Assembly (NCBI RefSeq): GCF_035953295.1
Contig: NZ_CP108370.1
Span: 5,999,001-6,063,000 of the forward strand
Source: Streptomyces sp. NBC_01335
GTDB lineage: Bacteria; Actinomycetota; Actinomycetes; Streptomycetales; Streptomycetaceae
Direction of reading: 5' to 3'
DNA length: 64,000 bases
Each line of letters opens with the position of its first letter. The first letter of the stretch is position 1. This document shows positions 50,242 through 58,440 of the stretch, piece after piece. Made by a program: the position numbers and the translations under genes. Under the pieces are notes generated by a model. It was not told the DNA's origin, ran no database searches, and was given only the letters and a program-made list of their open reading frames with translations.

Positions 50242-50523
50242 TCAGACCGTCTCGGGAAGCTCGTCGAGCCCCTCGGCGACCAGCTTGGACAGCCGGTCCA
50301 GTGCGGCGTCCGCGCCCTCCGCCTCGGAGGCGAGCACGATCTCCTCGCCGCCTTCCGCGCCCAGTCCGAGAACCGCGAGCATCGACGCGGCGTTGACCGG
50401 GCTGCCGTCGGCCTTGGCGATCGTCACCGGGACCCCGGAGGCCGTGGCGGCGCGGACGAAGATGGAAGCGGGGCGGGCGTGCAGGCCTTCGGCCCATCCG
50501 ACGTTGACGCGGCGCTCAACCAT
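50242..50523 (-). CDS. ptsH: Phosphocarrier protein HPr of the PTS
   Basis: 93 residues. His15 in GLHARPAS accepts phosphate from enzyme I and passes it to sugar-specific EII components. Ser47 in NAASMLAVLGL is the regulatory serine position, offset by one from the Firmicute Ser46, as in Streptomyces HPr. The ATG at 50523 has AAGGG about 9 nt upstream. A DasR-type operator lies 45-60 bp before the start, so the gene should be induced by glucosamine-6-phosphate, linking PTS capacity to N-acetylglucosamine supply. Confidence 0.95.
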   Translation of the reverse strand: MVERRVNVGWAEGLHARPASIFVRAATASGVPVTIAKADGSPVNAASMLAVLGLGAEGGEEIVLASEAEGADAALDRLSKLVAEGLDELPETV

Positions 50524-50566
50524 GGTTCTGCCCTTCGTGAATCTGCGATGTCCTGACCGGTAATTG

Positions 50567-50582
50567 ATTTGTCTAGACCATT
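50567..50582. promoter_or_regulatory. DasR-responsive element (dre) upstream of ptsH
   Basis: ATTTGTCTAGACCATT matches the dre consensus AGTGGTCTAGACCACT at 13 of 16 positions, including the whole GTCTAGACCA core. DasR control of ptsH is known in Streptomyces coelicolor, so this is a confident site. Confidence 0.85.
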
Positions 50583-51088
50583 GTGTCATGGGGGCATGGA
50601 CCTGCGTACCCTCCCGGCGGCGGAGCCGCCCGGTGGGCTTCCCAGCCTGCCCCGGCGCCGAATCCGCCGCGACCCGTGCCCGGCCGCGAGGATGCCCGTA
50701 CGGCCCGGGACGCTCACCCCGGACGGCGGTCCGGCGGCCGGTCGAACGGTGGCCGCCCGTCCGGTCGAACCATGTCCGTACGGCGGTCGGACGGTGACCG
50801 GACGGTCCGTCGGACGGTGACCGGCCGGGTATCCCCACCCCGGTCGGACGGGCAGCCCCGGGCGCAGTCGGACGGACAGCGGCAGGGGCAGCCGTACCGG
50901 CCGCCGCATGGACACCGCACCCGCGCCGGTACGGACGGGACGGACGGCAGGGGCGGGCGGCCCCGTCCGTACGCCCCGAGCGCGCGGGGCGCCCACACCT
51001 CTTCCGCCACACCGCCCAGGTCGCCTGCCGTACGCCCCGTCCGCGCGGGGCGACCCGCGCGGACCCTTCCCGGAGCGGGGGACCGCCG
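50583..51088. other. GC-rich region between ptsH and the acetyltransferase gene, with direct repeats
   Basis: About 505 bp without a credible gene. Two 23-bp near-identical units (50969-50991 and 51030-51052), each a small hairpin with GCCCCG and CGGGGC arms, lie 61 bp apart. A CGGACGGTGACCGG duplication occurs around 50787-50825, amid many GTACGG/CCGTAC motifs. Confidence 0.6.
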
Positions 51089-51094
51089 TAGGCT
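51089..51094 (+). promoter_or_regulatory. Putative -10 (TAGGCT) for a leaderless transcript
   Basis: TAGGCT is followed by 6 nt and then the ATG at 51101, with no ribosome site between. This decides the start codon over the in-frame TTG at 51095. Confidence 0.5.
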
Positions 51095-51100
51095 TTGCCC

Positions 51101-54085
51101 ATGCAGCCCACGCCGGAGCAGAGTCCGCATCACGCGTACCCCGACCACTGGGAGGCAGACGTGGTGCTGCGGGACGGCGGCACCGCCCGGATCGGGCCCA
51201 TCACCCCGGACGACGCCGGACGGCTGGTCAGCTTCTTCGAGCAGGTCTCCGACGAGTCGAAGTACTACCGCTTCTTCGCCCCCTACCCCCGGCTCTCCGA
51301 CCGGGACGTCCACCGCTTCACCCACCACGACTACGTCGACCGGGTGGGGCTGGCCGCCACGGTGGGAGGGGAGTTCATCGCCACCGTCCGCTACGACCGG
51401 ATCGACGACCGGGGTCGGCCCGCCTCCGCGCCCGCCGACGAGGCCGAGGTCGCCTTCCTCGTCCAGGACGCCCACCAGGGCCGCGGTGTCGCCTCCGTGC
51501 TGCTCGAACACATCGCCGCGGTCGCCCGGGAGCGGGGCATCCGCCGGTTCGCCGCCGAGGTGCTGCCCGCCAACACCAAGATGATCAAGGTCTTCCGGGA
51601 CGCCGGCTACACCCAGCAGCGGAGCTTCGAGGACGGCTCGGTCCACCTCACGCTCGACATCGAACCCACCGCCGAGTCGCTCGCCGTGCAGCGCGCCCGC
51701 GAACAGCGCGCCGAAGCCCGCTCCGTCCAGCGGCTGCTGACCCCCGCCTCGGTGGCCGTGGTCGGCACCGGCCGCGCCCCGGGCGGAGTGGGGCGGACCG
51801 TGCTCCGCAACCTCCAGCACTCCGGCTTCACCGGGCGCCTGTACGCCGTCAACCACGCCTTCGCCCCCGACCAGGGCAGCGTCGACGGGGTCCCCGCGCA
51901 CCGCTCGGTGGGCTCCATCGGCGAACCGGTCGACCTCGCGGTCATCGCCGTCCCCGCCGAACGGGTCCCCGAAGCCGTCGCGGACTGCGGGGAGCACGGG
52001 GTGCGAGGCCTGGTCGTCCTCTCCGCCGACTACGCCGAGCGGGGAGCCGAGGGCCGCGAGCGCCAGCGCGCGCTGCTGCGCCAGGCGCGCTCCTACGGCA
52101 TGCGGATCATCGGACCGAACGCCTTCGGCATCATCAACACCTCGGGCGCCGTCCGGATGAACGCCTCGCTCGCCCCCGAATCGCCCGCGCCCGGCCGCAT
52201 CGGCCTCTTCACCCAGTCCGGCGCCATCGGCATCGCGCTCCTCTCCGGACTCCACCGGCGCGGCGCCGCGCTCTCCACCTTCATCTCGGCCGGGAACCGT
52301 GCCGACATCTCCGGCAACGACTTCCTCCAGTACTGGTTCGACGACCCCGACACCGATGTCGCCCTGCTCTACCTGGAGTCGCTCGGCAACCCGCGCAAGT
52401 TCACCCGGCTCGCCCGCCGCACCGCCGCGGTCAAACCGGTCGTGGTGGTCAAGGGCGCCCGGCACAGCGGCGCCACCCCGCCCGGCCACGCCGTGCCCGT
52501 CAGCCGCATCCCCGACACCACGGTCTCCGCCCTGATGCGGCAGGCGGGCGTGATCCTGGTGGACACGGTGACCGAGATGATCGACGCGACGCTCCTCCTC
52601 GCCGACCAGCCGTTGCCCGCGGGCCCCCGCGTGGCGATCCTCGGCAACTCGGAGTCGCTCGGGCTGCTCACGTACGACGCCTGCCTCACGGAGGGACTGC
52701 GGCCCCGGCCGCCCAGGGACCTGACCACGGCGGCCGGACCCGCGGACTTCCGTGCGGCCCTGGCCGAGGCGCTCGCCGACCCGGCGTGCGACGCGGTGAT
52801 CGTGACCGCGATCCCCCTGGTCGGGGGCGAGGGGGAGCTGCAGAGCGGCGACGGCGAGGTGCTGGCGGCAGCCCTGCACGAGGCCGTGGCGGCCAGGACC
52901 GCCGGACCGGCCAAGCCGGTGGCCGTCGTGCACCTGGAGATCGGCGGTCTCGCCGAGGCCCTGGCGGCCACGGCGGGCACGCGCCCGCCCGCGGTGGCGC
53001 CCGACGACGGCGGGACCACAGGCCGCCCGGTACCCGAAGCGGCACCGGACGCGGCACCGGACGCGGACCTGGCGGGCCCGCCGTCAGCCACGCCGTCCCG
53101 TACGGCACCGACGCGCCCGCCCGCCCCCGACGACGCGCCCGCCCCCGTGCCGCCGTCCCCCGCCGCCGGATCGCCCGCGGAACCCGGGGCCCACACGCCC
53201 GCCCCCACTGGCCGCATCCCCGCCTACCCGGCCGCCGAACGGGCCGTCCGCGCGCTGAGCGAGTCGGTCAAGTACGCCCAGTGGCGCCGCCAGGCCGCCG
53301 CGCCGGGCAGGGTGCCCGAGTTCCTCGACGACACCATCGACGAGCCCGGTACCGCCGCGTTCATCGACGCGCTGCTCGGCCCGGACCCCGATCCGCGCGG
53401 GCGGCCGCTCGGCCACGACGAGGCCCGTGAGCTGCTGGGCCGCTACGGCATCGCCGTACGGGCGACGCTCCCCGCCCCCGACGCGGACGCCGCCGTGGCC
53501 GCCGCCGCCCTGCTCGGCTGGCCGGTCGCGCTCAAGACCACCGCACCCCATCTGCGCCACCGCGCCGACCTGGGAGGCGTCCGCCTGGACCTCGCCGGGG
53601 AGGACGCGCTGCGCCGGGCGTACGGCGAACTCACCGAACTCCTCGGCAAACCCGCCGAACTCCAGCCCGTCGTGCAGTCCATGGCGCCCCGGGGCGTCGA
53701 CACCGTGGTGCGGGCCGCGATCGACGCCGCCGCCGGAGCCGTGCTCTCCTTCGGCCTCGCGGGCACCCCCTCCGAACTCCTCGGGGACATCGCCCACCGG
53801 CTGGTTCCGGCCACCGACCGGGACGCCGCCGAACTGATCCGCTCCATCCGCGCCGCACCCGTGCTCTTCGGCTGGCGCGGCTCCTCGCCCGTCGACACCC
53901 GGGCGCTCGAAGAGCTGCTGCTGAGGGTCTCCCGCCTGGTCGACGACCATCCCGAGGTGGTCTCGGTCACCCTGGAACCGGTCGTGGTGGCCACGCACGG
54001 GCTGACCGTCCTCGGCGCGAGCGTGCGGCTCGCCCCGCCTCCGGCGCGGACCGACCTCGGCCCCCGCCGGCTCCCGAACTACTGA
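51101..54085 (+). CDS. Protein lysine acetyltransferase: GNAT domain fused to NDP-forming acyl-CoA ligase
   Basis: 994 residues. An N-terminal GNAT domain (about 20-200) carries the acetyl-CoA loop in QDAHQGRGVASVLLEH (R-x-x-G-x-A/G). It is followed by a CoA-binding Rossmann domain (SVAVVGTGRAPGGVGRTVL, about 220), a ligase-CoA region (GLFTQSGAIGIALL) and a C-terminal ATP-grasp domain (ARELLGRYGIAV; WPVALKTTAPHLRHRADLGGV). A Pro/Ala-rich linker of about 80 residues sits near 640-710. This is the GNAT-first domain order of Streptomyces PatA, which acetylates acyl-CoA synthetases. The ligase part usually binds but does not activate acyl groups. Confidence 0.9.
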   Translation: MQPTPEQSPHHAYPDHWEADVVLRDGGTARIGPITPDDAGRLVSFFEQVSDESKYYRFFAPYPRLSDRDVHRFTHHDYVDRVGLAATVGGEFIATVRYDRIDDRGRPASAPADEAEVAFLVQDAHQGRGVASVLLEHIAAVARERGIRRFAAEVLPANTKMIKVFRDAGYTQQRSFEDGSVHLTLDIEPTAESLAVQRAREQRAEARSVQRLLTPASVAVVGTGRAPGGVGRTVLRNLQHSGFTGRLYAVNHAFAPDQGSVDGVPAHRSVGSIGEPVDLAVIAVPAERVPEAVADCGEHGVRGLVVLSADYAERGAEGRERQRALLRQARSYGMRIIGPNAFGIINTSGAVRMNASLAPESPAPGRIGLFTQSGAIGIALLSGLHRRGAALSTFISAGNRADISGNDFLQYWFDDPDTDVALLYLESLGNPRKFTRLARRTAAVKPVVVVKGARHSGATPPGHAVPVSRIPDTTVSALMRQAGVILVDTVTEMIDATLLLADQPLPAGPRVAILGNSESLGLLTYDACLTEGLRPRPPRDLTTAAGPADFRAALAEALADPACDAVIVTAIPLVGGEGELQSGDGEVLAAALHEAVAARTAGPAKPVAVVHLEIGGLAEALAATAGTRPPAVAPDDGGTTGRPVPEAAPDAAPDADLAGPPSATPSRTAPTRPPAPDDAPAPVPPSPAAGSPAEPGAHTPAPTGRIPAYPAAERAVRALSESVKYAQWRRQAAAPGRVPEFLDDTIDEPGTAAFIDALLGPDPDPRGRPLGHDEARELLGRYGIAVRATLPAPDADAAVAAAALLGWPVALKTTAPHLRHRADLGGVRLDLAGEDALRRAYGELTELLGKPAELQPVVQSMAPRGVDTVVRAAIDAAAGAVLSFGLAGTPSELLGDIAHRLVPATDRDAAELIRSIRAAPVLFGWRGSSPVDTRALEELLLRVSRLVDDHPEVVSVTLEPVVVATHGLTVLGASVRLAPPPARTDLGPRRLPNY

Positions 54086-54130
54086 CCGGCCACCCCTCCC
54101 CGTAGCGTCCCCGGCGGTCACCGGGGCCCG

Positions 54131-54136
54131 TAAGAT
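54131..54136 (+). promoter_or_regulatory. Putative -10 (TAAGAT) for a leaderless transcript
   Basis: TAAGAT lies 7 nt before the ATG at 54144 and overlaps an alternative in-frame ATG at 54135, which is therefore unlikely to be the start. Confidence 0.45.
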
Positions 54137-54143
54137 GGGGGTC

Positions 54144-54758
54144 ATGGCAAAGACCGGTACGACGACCCAGGGGCTGCGCGCGGCGATCGAGCGCAGCGGC
54201 TACTACCCGGCCCTCGTGGCCGAGGCGGTGGAGGCCGCCGTCGGCGGGGAGCCGGTCGCCTCGTACCTCGTGCACCAGGAGACGACCTTCGACTCCAACG
54301 AGGTCCGGCGCCATGCCACGGTCCTGGTCCTGACGGACACCCGCTTCATCGTCAGCCACACCGACGAGCAGACCTCCGAGACGGAGTCCCCGACGCCGTA
54401 CGCGACGACCTCCACGGAGTCCGTGCACCTCGGCCGGATCTCGTCCGTCGTGGTGAGCCGCGTCGTGGCGGACCCCGAGAAGTACGTGCCCGGTTCGCTG
54501 CCCCGTGAGGTCGTCCTGACCATCGGCTGGGGCGCGGTCTCCCGGATCGACCTGGAGCCGGCCGCCTGCGGCGACCCCGACTGCGACGCCGACCACGGCT
54601 ACACCGGCAGTTCCACCGCCGACGACCTCAGCCTGCGGGTCAGCGAGGCCGGCGACGGCCCGGACACCGTGCGGCAGACGCTCGCCTTCGCCCAGGCACT
54701 CAGTGAAGCCACGGCGGCGACCGCGGCGACGGCGGCCAACCCGGCGACCAACCGCTGA
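54144..54758 (+). CDS. DUF5998-family conserved actinobacterial protein
   Basis: 204 residues from ATG 54144 (MAKTGTTTQ). The protein is a predicted alpha/beta domain with a strand-rich core (HATVLVLTDTRFIVSHTDEQ; VHLGRISSVVVSRVVADPE; REVVLTIGWGAVSRIDLEPA) resembling a PH-like barrel. CGDPDCDADHG (about 149-159) may bind a metal. Its TGA overlaps the ATG of the phosphodiesterase gene (TGATG), so the two are translationally coupled. Function unknown. Confidence 0.8.
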   Translation: MAKTGTTTQGLRAAIERSGYYPALVAEAVEAAVGGEPVASYLVHQETTFDSNEVRRHATVLVLTDTRFIVSHTDEQTSETESPTPYATTSTESVHLGRISSVVVSRVVADPEKYVPGSLPREVVLTIGWGAVSRIDLEPAACGDPDCDADHGYTGSSTADDLSLRVSEAGDGPDTVRQTLAFAQALSEATAATAATAANPATNR

Positions 54759-55945
54759 TGGCCCAGCCCGCCTGGCAGGACCCCGTACTCCTCCCGCTCG
54801 ACACGGCTCCCGTGCCCGAGTACGGCACCGGGTCCCTCGCGGATCTGCTGCCGACCCTCGTCGCCGGGCAGGAGGTGCCCGGTTTCACCGCGTCGATCCC
54901 GGAGCTCACCCCGGCCGACCGCAACTGCGTCTTCCTGATCGACGGCCTCGGCTGGGAGCAGATCACGGCGCATCCGGACGAGGCCCCGTTCCTGCACTCG
55001 CTGCTGCCCACCTCGCGCGGCGGCACCGGGCGTCCCATCACCGCGGGCTTCCCCGCCACGACGGCGACCTCCCTCGCCTCGGTCGGTACGGGCCTGCCGC
55101 CCGGGAAGCACGGACTGCCCGGGTACACCGTGCGCGATCCGGCCACCGGCGGGCTGATGAACCAGCTCCGCTGGAAGCCCTGGACCTCGCCGAAGGTCTG
55201 GCAGCCGTACCCCACCGTCTTCAGCCTCGCCGACGCGGCCGGGGTGCGTACGGCCCAGGTCTCGGCGCCCGACTTCGAGCAGACCCCGCTGACGAAGGTC
55301 GCGCTCAGCGGCGGCTCGTTCCTGGGCCGTCTCGCCGGGGAAGAGCGCATGGACGTCGCGGCACAGCGGCTCGCCGCCGGGGACCGCTCGCTGGTCTACA
55401 CGTACTACAGCGAGGTCGACGGCGCGGGTCACCGCTTCGGCACCGACTCGGACGCCTGGCGCGGGCAGCTGATGTACGTGGACGGACTCGCCCGGCGCCT
55501 CGCCGAGCAGCTGCCGCCCCGCTCGGCGCTCTACATCACCGCCGACCACGGCATGATCGACATCCCGTTCGACGAGCAGTCCCGCATCGACTTCGACGAG
55601 GACTGGGAGCTGCGCGCGGGCGTCGCCCTGCTGGGCGGGGAGGGCCGCGCGCGCCACGTCTACGCCGTGCCCGGAGCCCAGGCCGACGTCCTGACGGTCT
55701 GGCAGGAAGTGCTCGGCGAGCAGTTCTGGGTGGCGAGCCGGGACGAGGCGATCGCCGCCGGCTGGTTCGGTCCCGAGGTCGACGAGCGCGTGTACGGCCG
55801 CATCGGTGACGTGGTCGCCGCCGCCCACGACGACGTGGTGATCACCGCCTCGTCCAACGAGCCGCACGAGTCCATGATGGTCGGGATGCACGGTTCGCTG
55901 ACCCCGGTCGAGCAGCTCGTCCCCCTCCTCGAAGTCCGTACCTGA
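54758..55945 (+). CDS. Alkaline phosphatase superfamily protein (nucleotide pyrophosphatase/phosphodiesterase type)
   Basis: 395 residues. CVFLIDGLGWEQ (about residue 50) holds the first metal-binding Asp. GFPATTATSLASVGTG (about 100-115) supplies the Thr nucleophile. YYSEVDGAGHRFG (about 213-225) and ITADHGMIDIP (about 262-272) give the other Asp and His ligands. It has no signal peptide, so it is likely cytoplasmic. The family hydrolyses nucleotide phosphodiesters or phosphonates with two zinc ions. Coupling to DUF5998 by a TGATG overlap suggests a shared role. Confidence 0.9.
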   Translation: MAQPAWQDPVLLPLDTAPVPEYGTGSLADLLPTLVAGQEVPGFTASIPELTPADRNCVFLIDGLGWEQITAHPDEAPFLHSLLPTSRGGTGRPITAGFPATTATSLASVGTGLPPGKHGLPGYTVRDPATGGLMNQLRWKPWTSPKVWQPYPTVFSLADAAGVRTAQVSAPDFEQTPLTKVALSGGSFLGRLAGEERMDVAAQRLAAGDRSLVYTYYSEVDGAGHRFGTDSDAWRGQLMYVDGLARRLAEQLPPRSALYITADHGMIDIPFDEQSRIDFDEDWELRAGVALLGGEGRARHVYAVPGAQADVLTVWQEVLGEQFWVASRDEAIAAGWFGPEVDERVYGRIGDVVAAAHDDVVITASSNEPHESMMVGMHGSLTPVEQLVPLLEVRT

Positions 55946-56005
55946 CGCTGCCGCCCCACCGGCGCGTCCCTCCGTCCCCCCATTTCGAAAGGCGTTCGAC
56001 CCCTC

Positions 56006-56656
56006 ATGCCCGAGCTTGTGTTCTTCTCCGGAACGATGGACTGCGGAAAGAGCACGCTGGCCCTGCAGATCGGTCACAACCGGTCCGCGCGCGGCCTCCA
56101 GGGCGTGATCTTCACCCGTGACGACCGGGCGGGGGAGGGGAAGCTCTCCTCGCGGCTCGGGCTGGTGACGGAGGCCGTCGAGGCCGCCGACGGCCTGGAC
56201 CTCTACGCGTACGTCGTGAACCAGCTGTCCCAGGGCGGCAAGGCGGACTACGTGATCGTGGACGAGGCGCAGTTCCTGGCCCCCCGGCAGATCGACCAGC
56301 TGGCCCGGATCGTGGACGACCTGGGGATGGACGTCTTCGCCTTCGGGATCACCACGGACTTCCGTACGAAGCTCTTCCCCGGTTCGCAGCGCCTGATCGA
56401 GCTGGCCGACCGCCTCGAACAGCTCCAGGTCGAGGCGCTGTGCTGGTGCGGTGCCCGTGCCACGCACAACGCCCGCACGGTGGACGGCGAGATGGTCGTC
56501 GAGGGCGAACAGGTCGTGGTCGGTGACGTCAACCGCCCGGCCAAGGAGGTCGGTTACGAGGTGCTGTGCCGCCGTCACCACCGGCGCCGCACGACCTCCG
56601 CCGCGGCCCACGCCGGCGCACTGTCGCCGGACGTCCTCCCGGTCAATCCGGCCTGA
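56006..56656 (+). CDS. tdk: Thymidine kinase (TK1 type)
   Basis: 216 residues. Walker A is GTMDCGKST (9-17), an unusual variant of the GPMFSGKST found in most TK1 enzymes. VDEAQF (85-90) carries the catalytic Glu and the DRG-like segment is TRDDRAGEGK. The lasso zinc site is in CWCGARATHNAR and VLCRRHH. It phosphorylates thymidine (and deoxyuridine) for salvage into dTTP. It lies 60 bp after the phosphodiesterase gene, possibly in the same transcript. Confidence 0.9.
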   Translation: MPELVFFSGTMDCGKSTLALQIGHNRSARGLQGVIFTRDDRAGEGKLSSRLGLVTEAVEAADGLDLYAYVVNQLSQGGKADYVIVDEAQFLAPRQIDQLARIVDDLGMDVFAFGITTDFRTKLFPGSQRLIELADRLEQLQVEALCWCGARATHNARTVDGEMVVEGEQVVVGDVNRPAKEVGYEVLCRRHHRRRTTSAAAHAGALSPDVLPVNPA

Positions 56657-56764
56657 CCTCACGACAGCCCGAGAGCCACCACGACTACCTCCAGCACGCG
56701 CGCGGCCGACCGGTAAGCCCCCCCCGTACGACCACCGGGCGGGGCTGGTGCCGCGCGGGAGCGG

Positions 56765-57493
56765 TCACGCCACGCGGCGCTCCACCTCCTTCTTCTTCTT
56801 CTTCTTCTTCTTCACCGCCTCGTTCCAGATGAGCTTCGCGATGTTCGGCCTCACCGCCGTGGTGATGACGCCCATGGCCGTACGGACGTACCGCCGCTCC
56901 TCCAGCTCCCGCAGCATGCTCGCCGCGAGGTCCGTACGAGCGGTGAAGACGCCGTCCGCGCTGGTCTCGGCGGTCCGGTACGCCGTGACGGCGGAATGCT
57001 CGAAGAGACCGGAAGGGCGTACGAAGGTCCAGTCCAGGTCCGTACGCCGGATCACCGCCTCCATCCGGCGCATGTCCTCGTGGAGCGTGCGGCCGAGCCG
57101 CCGGTTCACCAGAGGATCGAGCACGTGGTTGAAGAAGTACGCGCCGCTCGGCCGCCATCGGGGATCGGCGATGCTGGAGCTGACGACGAGCAGCCGCGCG
57201 ACGCCGTGGTGGGCCATGGCGCCGGTGATGGCGGTCGCGCTCGCCGAGTAGGTGGTGACGGGCCCCTTGCTGAACCGCGTGCCCAGCGCGGAGAGCACGG
57301 CGTCCGCGCCCTCGATCGCGGGGGCGACCGTCGCGGGATCGGTGGCGTCCGCGACCACCACGGTGAGGCCGGCCCGTGGGGTGAGGGAGCCGGGGCGGCG
57401 GGTCACGGCGACGACCTGGTGGCCGGCGGCGAGGGCCTGGCCGGTGAGGTGGCGGCCGGTCGGTCCGTTGGCGCCGAAGACGGTGATGCGCAT
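56765..57493 (-). CDS. NAD(P)-binding NmrA/SDR-like protein with a polylysine tail
   Basis: 242 residues. The Rossmann motif is ITVFGANGPTGRHLTGQAL (3-21), and VAPAIEGADAVLSALGT and FVRPSGLFE are typical of atypical short-chain dehydrogenases used as flavin or NAD(P) reductases or sensors. A run of eight Lys codons encodes KKKKKKKK near the C-terminus (about residues 228-235), unlike family relatives. The ATG at 57493 faces the TetR gene across 75 bp, so the TetR protein is the likely repressor. Confidence 0.88.
   Translation of the reverse strand: MRITVFGANGPTGRHLTGQALAAGHQVVAVTRRPGSLTPRAGLTVVVADATDPATVAPAIEGADAVLSALGTRFSKGPVTTYSASATAITGAMAHHGVARLLVVSSSIADPRWRPSGAYFFNHVLDPLVNRRLGRTLHEDMRRMEAVIRRTDLDWTFVRPSGLFEHSAVTAYRTAETSADGVFTARTDLAASMLRELEERRYVRTAMGVITTAVRPNIAKLIWNEAVKKKKKKKKEVERRVA
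56789..56812. repeat. Trinucleotide microsatellite (AAG)8, plus-strand (CTT)8
   Basis: Eight perfect copies encode eight consecutive lysines near the 3' end of the NmrA-like gene. In a chromosome where AT-rich runs are rare, this tract is exceptional and could slip by whole codons without breaking the frame. Confidence 0.95.
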
Positions 57494-57531
57494 GGTGGCG
57501 GCTATCCCTTCGCGAGGTGGGCGGAACACCC

Positions 57532-57560
57532 TTGACTCTGCCGATCGCCCCCCACAGGCT
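57532..57560 (+). promoter_or_regulatory. Promoter of the TetR gene
   Basis: TTGACT (57532-57537), a 17-nt spacer and CAGGCT (57555-57560) lie 8 nt before the ATG at 57569, predicting a leaderless transcript. The promoter also lies in front of the divergent NmrA-like gene. Confidence 0.5.
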
Positions 57561-57568
57561 CAACGTTG

Positions 57569-58237
57569 ATGAATAACGCCGCCCCCGCCGCCACCCGCGC
57601 ACCGGCCACCCCGGCGGCCCGCCGCAGGGGACGTCCCCGGGGCAATCCGCCCATCCGCGAGTCGATCGTCACGGCCGCCCGGACCCTCTTCCTCGAACAC
57701 GGCTACCGCCGCACCACCCTTCGCGCGGTGGCGGCGTCCGCCGGGGTCGACACGGCCCTCATCGCGTACCACTTCGGCTCGAAGAAGGGCCTGTTCGCGG
57801 ACGTGATGCGCATCCAGTGCGCCACCGCCCTGACCGTCGACGAGGTCCTCGGCGGCGACCCGGCCACGCTCCCCGAGCGGCTGATCGACGCGGTGACGGG
57901 ACTCTGGGAGGACCCCGGCTTCCGTACCCTCTCCACCCAGGGTGGCCCGGCCGCCGACGCCATCGGCGAGTACCTGGAGATCGAGCTGCTGGCCCGGCTC
58001 GCTGAATTTCTCGGCGGCCGCGACGCCACCGCCCGCGCCACGGCGGCGGTGACGGTCCTCGGCGGGCTCATCTACACCCGCTACCTCAACCCCCTCCCCA
58101 CCCCCGCCGCCCTCACCCCGCCCGAGGCCCGCCACCTCCTCGTCCCGACGCTCCGGGCGGCACTGGCGCAACGGGGGCCGCGGTCCGGGTCGCCACGCCC
58201 GGGGGGCGGTGAGCCCGGGCGCTCCCGCACCCGTTGA
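57569..58237 (+). CDS. TetR-family transcriptional regulator
   Basis: 222 residues. A basic N-terminus with an AT-hook-like RRRGRPRGNPP precedes the HTH (ESIVTAARTLFLEHGYRRTTLRAVAASAGVD; about residues 31-62 in two parts). A C-terminal ligand-binding domain follows (LIDAVTGLWEDPGFRTL; YLEIELLARLAEFLGG). Divergent placement suggests it represses the NmrA-like gene and itself. The MFS exporter 200 bp downstream, in the same direction, is another possible target. Confidence 0.9.
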   Translation: MNNAAPAATRAPATPAARRRGRPRGNPPIRESIVTAARTLFLEHGYRRTTLRAVAASAGVDTALIAYHFGSKKGLFADVMRIQCATALTVDEVLGGDPATLPERLIDAVTGLWEDPGFRTLSTQGGPAADAIGEYLEIELLARLAEFLGGRDATARATAAVTVLGGLIYTRYLNPLPTPAALTPPEARHLLVPTLRAALAQRGPRSGSPRPGGGEPGRSRTR

Positions 58238-58393
58238 TGCCGGCCGCCACCCCGGTCTGCTCCAACTCGCCCCGCGACAACCATCGGTCAGGTCCTAGAT
58301 GCCGAGGATTCGGCGTTCCGGGGCCTCGAACGTCGAGAATCCGGCTCTCGGGTCCGCCGACTGGCTCCGAGGCGGTTTCGTCCGCATAGTTCC

Positions 58394-58410
58394 GTCTGGC
58401 ATCGACAGAC
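58394..58410. promoter_or_regulatory. Inverted repeat upstream of the MFS gene
   Basis: GTCTG (58394-58398) and CAGAC (58406-58410) flank GCATCGA, just after a -10-like CATAGT (58385-58390). It is a candidate operator at the transcription start of the exporter gene. Confidence 0.4.
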
Positions 58411-58440
58411 AGCGGCGGGCGTCGCCGCAGAGGAGCTTTC

